Shown piece after piece: positions 6,167 to 12,306 of a stretch of DNA of 14,620 nt. This DNA is from Bacteroidaceae bacterium (lineage in GTDB: Bacteria > Bacteroidota > Bacteroidia > Bacteroidales > Bacteroidaceae), in NCBI GenBank assembly GCA_016292545.1, contig JAEDIG010000060.1, positions 1 through 14,620 of the forward strand, read 5' to 3'. Numbering within the stretch: the stretch's first letter is position 1; each line of letters starts with the position of its first letter. The position numbers and the translations under genes were made by a program. The notes under the pieces were generated by a model, which saw only the letters and a list, made by a program, of their open reading frames with translations, searched no databases and had not been told where the DNA came from.

Positions 6167-7318
6167 TTATTTCGGTTTTTGTGTCTTCAGATAATCCAGC
6201 ATGCGGCAGGCCGCCTGCTGTGGCGCACCAGGCTTTCCCAATCGGCAGGCCATCAGCCGATAGCCCTCCAGCTGACGTTCACGCCCGGGAGTGCCCGGCA
6301 GGATGTCGGCCAGACAGCGGCGCACACGGGCCACCGTCATGCCATCCGCCACCAGTTCGGGAACCACCTGCTTGCCCGCCACCAGGTTCACCAGCGAGAT
6401 GAAGGGGATTTTCATCAGCAGCCGCCGGCCCAGCGAGGCCAGCCAGCCGGCCTTCATGTAGTAGCACACCACCTGGGGCACACCCAGGAGAGCGGTTTCC
6501 AGCGTGGCCGTGCCGCTGGTCACCAGTGCAGCCGTGCTGTGCTGCAGCAGGCGATAGGTCTGGTTCCTCACCACGGCCACCCGGAGCCCTTCCATGCAGG
6601 AGCGGTAGAACACATCATCGATGCCCGGAGCGGCAGCCAGCACCAGTTCATAGCGGTCGGCAAAGGGCCGGGCGGCCTCCACCATGCGGCGCAGGTTGTC
6701 GGTTATCTCCTGTCTGCGGCTTCCTGCCAGCAGGGCCACTACAGGCTTTCCCGAGAGCCCGTTGTCGCGCACGAAGGCCTCCCTGTCGGCCGGATGGAGA
6801 CGCAGGTATTCGCTCACCTCGTCCACCGTGGGGTTCCCCACATAGTCAATGGGATAATGGTGTTTGCCCTCAAAGAAGTCCACCTCGAAGGGCAGGATGC
6901 TGAACAGGTGGTCCACATAACGGCGGATGTGGCGGATGCGGTATTCCTTCCAGGCCCATATCTTGGGGGCGATATAGTAGAAGACGGGGATGGAGGAATG
7001 CTCCTTCACAAAACGGGCGATCTTGAGGTTGAAGCCCGGATAGTCCACCAGAATCAGCACATCGGGCTGCCAGCTGAGGATGTCGCGCTTGCAGTCGGCC
7101 ATGCCACGCAGGATGGTGCGCGCATGCAACAACACGGGGATGAAGCCCATATAGGCCAAATGGCGGTAGTGGCACACCAATGTGCCGCCCGCCTGCTGCA
7201 TCAGGTCGCCGCCATAGAAACGGAACTCGGCATCGCCGTCGCGCTCACGCAAGGCCTGCATCAGGCGGCTGGCATGAAGATCGCCGCTGGCTTCGCCCGC
7301 AATCAGGTAGTACTTCAT
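6167..7318 (-). CDS. lpxB: Lipid-A-disaccharide synthase
   Basis: Predicted 383-residue glycosyltransferase (family GT19) that joins UDP-2,3-diacylglucosamine and lipid X to make the lipid A disaccharide at the inner face of the cytoplasmic membrane. Visible family marks: the N-terminal YLIAGEASGDLHASRLM (about residues 4-20); VLILVDYPGFNLKIA (about 107-121); FYYIAPKIWAWKEYR (about 130-145); the YVGNPTVDEV segment; the LLAGSRRQEI donor-site segment; and SGTATLETALLGVPQVVCY near the C-terminal donor domain. The length is normal for the family. The start ATG overlaps the surE stop by four bases, so the two genes are probably translationally coupled. The pairing surE-lpxB is, from memory, a common Bacteroidales arrangement. 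No separate promoter is evident. Confidence 0.97.
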   Translation of the reverse strand: MKYYLIAGEASGDLHASRLMQALRERDGDAEFRFYGGDLMQQAGGTLVCHYRHLAYMGFIPVLLHARTILRGMADCKRDILSWQPDVLILVDYPGFNLKIARFVKEHSSIPVFYYIAPKIWAWKEYRIRHIRRYVDHLFSILPFEVDFFEGKHHYPIDYVGNPTVDEVSEYLRLHPADREAFVRDNGLSGKPVVALLAGSRRQEITDNLRRMVEAARPFADRYELVLAAAPGIDDVFYRSCMEGLRVAVVRNQTYRLLQHSTAALVTSGTATLETALLGVPQVVCYYMKAGWLASLGRRLLMKIPFISLVNLVAGKQVVPELVADGMTVARVRRCLADILPGTPGRERQLEGYRLMACRLGKPGAPQQAACRMLDYLKTQKPK

Positions 7319-8085
7319 GATTCCAATGCTTTAAGCGCCGCCAACACGGGATAGGCTGTTGCATCGATGCGCAAGGGAGTGATGGAAGCCCTTCCGTGGT
7401 CGAGTGCCCAATAGTCGGTGTCTTCCGCCTCAGGCTCCAGATTGACAAAACGGCCGGTGAGGCGGAAGGAGTCCTTGTCGGCCGGTTCCCATTCCTCCAC
7501 CCAGTTGCCGCGTGCCATGCGGCACACGTTCACGCCCTGCAGGCTGTCCACCTCGGGGAAATTCACATTCAGGCACACATCCTGCGGAAGCCCGCGCTCC
7601 AACACGTATGACACCGTATCGAGCACCACCTGGCGGTAGGGCAAGAAGTCGCACTCCTGCCGGCGTGTGCGCAAGCTGAAGCCCACCGAAGGAATGCCCT
7701 TCATGCAGCCCTCCAGCACGGCTCCGATGGTGCCGCTGTAGTGCATGCTCACAGAGGCGTTGTCGCCATGGTTGATGCCGCTCACCAGCAGGTCCGGCTT
7801 CCGGCCGGTCACATGCTCCGAAGCCAGCTTCACACAATCCACTGGCGTGCCGCTGCACTGCAGCCGCCGCAAGCCCGGCTTCTGGGGCCCCACGGGCTGC
7901 AGCCGCACAGGCGTCACCGCCGAGATGGCACAGGCCATTCCGCTGCGTGCCCCGTCGGGGGCCACCACGACCACATCGCCCAGCCTGCACATCAGGCTGG
8001 TGAGCTCCTGTATGCCCTGTGCAAGGATTCCGTCGTCGTTGGTGATGAGAATTAGAGGTCTGTCTGTCATGTCTTTGTCTGTCAT
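7315..8085 (-). CDS. surE: 5'/3'-nucleotidase SurE
   Basis: Predicted 256-residue cytoplasmic metal-dependent phosphatase that removes phosphate from nucleoside monophosphates (and, in some bacteria, short polyphosphate) under stress. Visible marks: LILITNDDG (NDD at residues 16-18), APDGARSGM, LLVSGINHGDN, and HYSGTIGAVLEGCMKGIPSVGFS, which give the usual metal-binding D, D, S and N. Two in-frame ATGs compete: 8083-8085 (MTDKDMTDRP) and 8068-8070 (MTDRP). The predicted -7 box at 8094-8101 would place the transcript start at about 8088-8090, so the first choice gives an almost leaderless message and the second a leader near 19 bases. Either is possible. The frame also stays open further upstream, but only through the promoter. 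The gene is divergent from parA and coupled to lpxB. Confidence 0.95.
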   Translation of the reverse strand: MTDKDMTDRPLILITNDDGILAQGIQELTSLMCRLGDVVVVAPDGARSGMACAISAVTPVRLQPVGPQKPGLRRLQCSGTPVDCVKLASEHVTGRKPDLLVSGINHGDNASVSMHYSGTIGAVLEGCMKGIPSVGFSLRTRRQECDFLPYRQVVLDTVSYVLERGLPQDVCLNVNFPEVDSLQGVNVCRMARGNWVEEWEPADKDSFRLTGRFVNLEPEAEDTDYWALDHGRASITPLRIDATAYPVLAALKALES

Positions 8086-8093
8086 GTTTTCCG

Positions 8094-8101
8094 CAAAGGT
8101 A
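8094..8101 (-). promoter_or_regulatory. Predicted surE -7 promoter box TACCTTTG
   Basis: The minus strand reads TACCTTTG here, a perfect match to the Bacteroidota -7 consensus TAnnTTTG, just upstream of the surE start. No TTTG is present at the -33 distance (bases 8121-8124 read GCCC on the minus strand). That position is instead covered by the inverted repeat at 8106-8131. Confidence 0.6.
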
Positions 8102-8105
8102 AGGA

Positions 8106-8131
8106 AAAAGGAGGACATTTGGGCTCCTTTT
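8106..8131. repeat. 8-bp perfect inverted repeat over the surE -33 position
   Basis: AAAAGGAG (8106-8113) and CTCCTTTT (8124-8131) are perfect complements around a 10-base spacer. The element sits between the predicted surE -7 box and the upstream DNA and covers the expected -33 site, a placement typical of an operator. No regulator can be named. Confidence 0.5.
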
Positions 8132-8165
8132 CTCCAAAAAATGTGTCTGGAGGGGCATAAATCGG

Positions 8166-8200
8166 CCTCAGTTATCAACAAACGCCCTCACTTATCAACA
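8166..8200 (+). repeat. Pair of DnaA-box-like direct repeats, 20 bp apart
   Basis: CCTCAGTTATCAACA (8166-8180) and CCTCACTTATCAACA (8186-8200) differ at one base and start exactly 20 bp apart, so both face the same side of the helix. The 9-mer TTATCAACA differs at one position from the DnaA box TTATNCACA. They lie in the surE/parA divergent spacer, followed by an AT-rich stretch (about 8201-8260). They could be DnaA sites or the site of another regulator; the sequence alone does not decide. Confidence 0.6.
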
Positions 8201-8250
8201 CTTTTAACATTCTTAGGATAAAAAACAAACAGCATATCCCAAAATTTATA

Positions 8251-8258
8251 TACCTTTG
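8251..8258 (+). promoter_or_regulatory. Predicted parA -7 promoter box TACCTTTG
   Basis: TACCTTTG, followed by C, matches TAnnTTTG and is identical to the divergent surE box. It lies 29 bases before the parA ATG, so the transcript would start near 8263 with a leader of about 25 bases. The -33 region has no TTTG, which may point to help from an activator or to a weak promoter. Confidence 0.65.
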
Positions 8259-8287
8259 CAACAGCATTAAACAGAAGACGACCAAAT

Positions 8288-9067
8288 ATGGGTAAAATCA
8301 TTGCATTAGCCAATCAGAAAGGAGGCGTGGGAAAGACCACCACCTCCATGAATCTGGCCGCGTCGCTGGCCACGCTCGAAAAGAAAGTGCTGCTCATCGA
8401 CGCCGACCCGCAGGCCAATACTTCGTCGGGCCTAGGCATCGACCCGAAAGAGATAGACTGCTCCATCTACGACGTGCTGATGAACGGCAAGGACGTGAGG
8501 GAAGCCATCTACACCTGCGACATTGAAGGACTCGACATCATACCCGCCCACATCGACCTGGTGGGCGCAGAGATTGAAATGCTCAACCTGAAGAACAGAG
8601 AGAAAGTGCTGCGCAACCTGCTGGAGCCCGTTGTCCAGGACTACGATTTCATCCTCATCGACTGCAGCCCCAGCCTTGGCCTCATCACCGTGAACGCGCT
8701 CACCGCAGCCAACAGCGTCATCATCCCCGTGCAATGCGAATACTTTGCGCTCGAAGGAATCAGCAAGCTGCTCAACACCATCAAGATTGTGAAGGCCAAG
8801 CTCAACCCCACCCTGGAGATTGAAGGCTTCCTGCTCACCATGTATGACAGCCGTCTGCGCCTGGCCAACCTCATCTACGACGAGGTGAAGCGCCACTTCA
8901 AGGACCTGGTGTTCAAGACCGTCATCCAGCGCAACGTGAAGCTGAGCGAGGCTCCCAGCCACGGCCTGCCCGCCATCCTGTATGACGCCGACTCGGCCGG
9001 GGCAAAGGCCCATCTGGCACTGGCCAAGGAGCTGCTGCAGAAGAACCGCCTGCCCATACCGGCCTGA
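8288..9067 (+). CDS. parA: ParA/Soj chromosome-partitioning ATPase
   Basis: Predicted 259-residue ParA-family ATPase that binds DNA as an ATP dimer and, with ParB at parS sites, moves replicated origins apart. Visible marks: the deviant Walker A KGGVGKTT (residues 11-18, with signature lysine K11 and K16); VLLIDADPQ (34-42); Walker B ILIDCSP (D125); and the C-terminal KLSEAPSHG typical of chromosomal Soj proteins. Its length fits the small chromosomal type, without the N-terminal HTH of plasmid ParA proteins. It is the first gene of a plus-strand series with parB 77 bases downstream. The upstream spacer carries a -7 box and paired TTATCAACA repeats that could couple its expression to replication. 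Confidence 0.97.
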   Translation: MGKIIALANQKGGVGKTTTSMNLAASLATLEKKVLLIDADPQANTSSGLGIDPKEIDCSIYDVLMNGKDVREAIYTCDIEGLDIIPAHIDLVGAEIEMLNLKNREKVLRNLLEPVVQDYDFILIDCSPSLGLITVNALTAANSVIIPVQCEYFALEGISKLLNTIKIVKAKLNPTLEIEGFLLTMYDSRLRLANLIYDEVKRHFKDLVFKTVIQRNVKLSEAPSHGLPAILYDADSAGAKAHLALAKELLQKNRLPIPA

Positions 9068-9144
9068 GGCCGCCATCCCCCACGATACCGAAAAGCGAGA
9101 ACGACAAACAATCAACCCCATACACAGAACACCCATCGAACACT

Positions 9145-10041
9145 ATGGCAATACGAAAAAAATACCCTGCGCTGGGCCGAGGCCTTGACGCGCTGATAGA
9201 CACAGAGGAGGTGAAGACAGAGGGTTCGTCCAACATCTGCGAAGTGGACATGGACCTCATCCACCCCAATCCCGACCAGCCACGACGCGAGTTTGACGAC
9301 GACAGCCTTCAGGAACTGGCGGGCAGCATCCGTCAGGTGGGCATCATCACACCCATCACCCTGCGCGACATGGGCGACGGCACGTATGTCATCATTGCCG
9401 GCGAGCGCAGGTGGAGGGCCAGCCAGAAGGTGGGGCTGCAGCGGATTCCCGCCTACATACGCACCGTAGACGACGAGAACATGATGGAAATGGCGCTCAT
9501 CGAGAACATCCAGCGCCAGGACCTCACCGCCCTGGAAATCTCGCTTGCCTATCAGCACCTGATTGAACAATACGGAATGACCCAGGAGCAGCTGAGCGAC
9601 CGTGTGGGGAAAAACCGTGCCACGGTGACCAACTACCTGCGGCTGCTGAAGCTGCCGGCCGCCATACAGATGGGGCTGAAGAACCGCGACATCGAGATGG
9701 GGCACGCACGCGCCCTGCTCGCGCTCGACGACCCCACGGCACAGATGAAACTGTTCAACGAGATAAAGCAGCAGAAGCTGAGTGTGCGCAAGGTGGAGGA
9801 GATGGTGAAGGAACTGAGCGAGGGAGGTTCTGTGAAATCCAGCGCCGGACGCATCCGGCAAAAGGGCTCCAACCTGGGGGCCGAATACAATGTGCTCAAG
9901 GAAAGCCTGAGCCGCTATTTCCAGACGCGTGTGCAGCTCACCTGCTCCGACAAGGGGAAAGGGAAAATCAGCATCTCCTTCTCCAGCGAGCAGGAACTGG
10001 AACGTATCGTAGAACTTTTTGACCAACTGAAACGCCAATGA
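9145..10041 (+). CDS. parB: ParB/Spo0J chromosome-partitioning protein
   Basis: Predicted 298-residue DNA-binding CTPase of the ParB/Spo0J family, which loads at parS and spreads as a sliding clamp. Visible marks: the N-terminal ALGRGLDALI (residues 9-18), the segment that stimulates ParA; IHPNPDQPRREFDD (39-52); the CTP-binding GERRWRAS (86-93); ALIENIQRQDLTALE; and a helix-turn-helix around DRVGKNRATVTNYLRLLKLP. The C-terminal dimerisation part is present. The start at 9145 gives the usual MxxxKxxALGRGLxALI beginning. No parS palindrome (TGTTTCACGTGAAACA type) was found in the window, so the binding sites must lie elsewhere. The stop overlaps the DUF5683 start by four bases. Confidence 0.97.
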   Translation: MAIRKKYPALGRGLDALIDTEEVKTEGSSNICEVDMDLIHPNPDQPRREFDDDSLQELAGSIRQVGIITPITLRDMGDGTYVIIAGERRWRASQKVGLQRIPAYIRTVDDENMMEMALIENIQRQDLTALEISLAYQHLIEQYGMTQEQLSDRVGKNRATVTNYLRLLKLPAAIQMGLKNRDIEMGHARALLALDDPTAQMKLFNEIKQQKLSVRKVEEMVKELSEGGSVKSSAGRIRQKGSNLGAEYNVLKESLSRYFQTRVQLTCSDKGKGKISISFSSEQELERIVELFDQLKRQ

Positions 10042-10985
10042 TCTGCTGTGAGCGTGGCTGGCATATAGTCAGGATGTGGGCAGTGCTGCTGGTCCTCTGG
10101 TGCGGCGGTGCAAGCCAGGCTTGTGCCCAGCAGGAGGAGAAGCATCCGGCCGAGACCCAGGACACCATCCCTGCCGCGCAAGTGAAACGCGAGCGGAAGA
10201 CGGCCTCGGGCCACGCACGCAAAAAGAAGATTGAGGAGGTGAAGGACTCCATTGCCGAACGCACCCGCCAGCAGGCCGACTCCATCATGGCCGCCAGGAA
10301 AGCGGCCGAGGGCGACAGCCTCGTTCTGGATTCCGCAATGCTGAAGGTCGCTGGTGACAGCCTCTCGTCCGACACCGCATCGCTGAAGGCCATGGCCGAC
10401 AGCCTCTCGCTCGACTCCGCCCGACTAACCGTCCTCTCCGACAGCCTGCTCCAGGCCGTCCTGGCCAAACGCCACCAGAAAGCCTTCCGCCCCGACCCCA
10501 TACGCTCCATGTGGCTGGGGCTCGTGTTTCCCGGAGGCGGACAGATATACAACCGGAAATACTGGAAGCTGCCCATCTTCTACGGCGGTTTCCTGGGGTG
10601 TGCCTACGCCCTCACATGGAACGGCCAGATGCTGCGCGACTACAGCCAGGCCTACCTCGACATCATGGACGATGACCCCAACACCAAGAGCTACGAGCAG
10701 ATGCTCCCTCTCGGCTACGACATATCGGGCAAAGAGGAGCGTTTCAAGGAGATTTTCAAGAACAAGAAGAACTATTTCCGTAAATACCGTGACATGAGTA
10801 TCTTTGCCTTTGCCGGTGTCTACCTGCTGGCAGTCATCGATGCCTATGTGGATGCAGAGCTGTCGTCGTTCGACATCAGCCACGACCTGAGCCTGCGGCT
10901 GGAGCCCACGCTACTGGCTCCCGGCGGCACAGGCATGCGCCACCTGCAGGCCGCCCCTGGCATACAATGCTCCATCACATTCTAA
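10038..10985 (+). CDS. DUF5683 domain protein, exported or membrane-attached
   Basis: Predicted 315-residue protein of unknown function. A signal peptide ending in ASQACAQ|Q (near residue 31) is followed by a charged, Lys/Glu-rich stretch and then a 14-residue near-repeat (xDSLxxDSAxLxxx, three full copies plus part of a fourth, encoded by 10311-10448). The C-terminal half has the DUF5683 features: RSMWLGLVFPGGGQIYNRKYWKLPIFYGG, then hydrophobic segments around GGFLGCAYALTW and FAFAGVYLLAVIDAYVDAELSSFDIS. The family is typical of Bacteroidota and, from memory, often sits between parB and an MltD-like gene. The ATGA overlap with parB supports the start at 10038; a second Met at 10074, directly before the hydrophobic core, is an alternative. 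An envelope location is inferred; the molecular role is unknown. Confidence 0.88.
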   Translation: MICCERGWHIVRMWAVLLVLWCGGASQACAQQEEKHPAETQDTIPAAQVKRERKTASGHARKKKIEEVKDSIAERTRQQADSIMAARKAAEGDSLVLDSAMLKVAGDSLSSDTASLKAMADSLSLDSARLTVLSDSLLQAVLAKRHQKAFRPDPIRSMWLGLVFPGGGQIYNRKYWKLPIFYGGFLGCAYALTWNGQMLRDYSQAYLDIMDDDPNTKSYEQMLPLGYDISGKEERFKEIFKNKKNYFRKYRDMSIFAFAGVYLLAVIDAYVDAELSSFDISHDLSLRLEPTLLAPGGTGMRHLQAAPGIQCSITF

Positions 10986-10996
10986 TTTAGAGAATT

Positions 10997-12289
10997 ATGG
11001 TCATGAAAATAAGCAAAAGAAGCAACCGACTGTTCTCCCTGGCCATAGCTGCCACCTTCTGCTGCACGCAGCTGGCAGCACAGCAGACGGCCACGGACGA
11101 CAAGACCGGCGGGTCGCTGTTTGCCGACTCGCTTTTCCTTCCCGAAGGCATGCAGACACAGGAAATGGACAGCCTGCTCCAGGAATGGAACGTGCGCAAG
11201 CACCTCAACCCCGACGACGACTGCAACGCCTCCGACGAGAACCCTTCCTACTCCGACGAGGAATACATCAGCAGGCTCCACCGCCTGCCCAATGTCATAG
11301 AGATGCCCTACAACGAGGTGGTGCGCAAGTATATCGACCAATACAGCGGGCGGATGCGCCGCACGGTGAGCATCCTGCTGGCGGCGAGCAACTTCTACAC
11401 CCCCATCTTCGAAGAGGCCCTCGAAAGCTACCAGCTGCCCTTGGAACTGAAATACCTGCCCGTCATAGAGAGTGCGCTCAATCCCGGGGCCACCAGCCGT
11501 GTGGGGGCAGCCGGGCTGTGGCAGTTCATGATTGCCACCGGCAAGCAGTACGGCCTGGAGGTGACCAGCCTCATCGACGAAAGGCGCGACCCCATCAAGG
11601 CCAGCTATGCCGCCGCACGCTACCTCAAGGACCTCTACGACATGTTCGGCGACTGGACACTCGTGATCGCCAGCTACAACTGCGGCCCCAACAACACCTA
11701 CAAGGCCATCAAGCGGGCCGGCGGTGTGAAGGACTACTGGCAGATATATCCCTACCTGCCCCAGGAAACACGCGGCTACGTGCCCGCCTTCATCGCCGCC
11801 AACTACATCATGAACTACTACTGCGACCACAACATCTGCCCCTTTGAAACCACCCTTCCGCTCACGGCCGACACACTCAGCATCAACCGCAACGTGAGGA
11901 TGGAAACCATCGTGGAGAAGTGTGGCATAAGCATGGACGAGCTCAAGGCGCTCAACCCGCAATACCGCACCACCCTGATTCCCGGCGACAGCCGCACCTG
12001 CACCCTCAAGATGCCCGGCACGGCCATTGCCGCCTTCATCGAAGCAGGGGATTCCGTGTATGTGAAGGCCGGAGACCCTGCCGAACGCCGCGACGTGGTG
12101 GAGGTGACCCAGGGGACTGGCTCGCACAAGCAGGCATCCACCTCCGGCACACGAACCGTGAAGGTGCGCAAGGGCGACACCCTGGGTGCCATCGCCAAAC
12201 GTTATCACACCACCGTGGCCAACCTGCGCCGGCTCAACGGCATCAAGGGGAACAGCATCAGAGCCGGCCAACGACTGAAAGTGAAATAG
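10997..12289 (+). CDS. Lytic murein transglycosylase with LysM domains (MltD-like)
   Basis: Predicted 430-residue exported enzyme that cleaves the MurNAc-GlcNAc bond of peptidoglycan, leaving 1,6-anhydro ends. A signal peptide (hydrophobic core LFSLAIAATFCCTQLAAQ) is followed by a low-complexity linker and an SLT (family 1/GH23) domain: LKYLPVIESALNP with catalytic Glu near 158, SRVGAAGLWQFM (about 167-178) and ASYNCGP (about 225-231). A degenerate LysM-like segment (about 294-340) and a clear C-terminal LysM (about 385-430, VRKGDTLGAIAKRYHTT) bind glycan. This layout matches E. coli MltD and its Bacteroidota relatives. It starts 11 bases after the DUF5683 gene. A second in-frame ATG at 11003 is an equally good start. 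Confidence 0.94.
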   Translation: MVMKISKRSNRLFSLAIAATFCCTQLAAQQTATDDKTGGSLFADSLFLPEGMQTQEMDSLLQEWNVRKHLNPDDDCNASDENPSYSDEEYISRLHRLPNVIEMPYNEVVRKYIDQYSGRMRRTVSILLAASNFYTPIFEEALESYQLPLELKYLPVIESALNPGATSRVGAAGLWQFMIATGKQYGLEVTSLIDERRDPIKASYAAARYLKDLYDMFGDWTLVIASYNCGPNNTYKAIKRAGGVKDYWQIYPYLPQETRGYVPAFIAANYIMNYYCDHNICPFETTLPLTADTLSINRNVRMETIVEKCGISMDELKALNPQYRTTLIPGDSRTCTLKMPGTAIAAFIEAGDSVYVKAGDPAERRDVVEVTQGTGSHKQASTSGTRTVKVRKGDTLGAIAKRYHTTVANLRRLNGIKGNSIRAGQRLKVK

Positions 12290-12306
12290 AGAGGAGAGCA
12301 TTATTT

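Noticed and set aside
10982..12301. 439-codon minus-strand open frame opposite the lytic transglycosylase gene
   Set aside because: Shadow of a gene with catalytic and LysM motifs on the plus strand; no family resemblance of its own.
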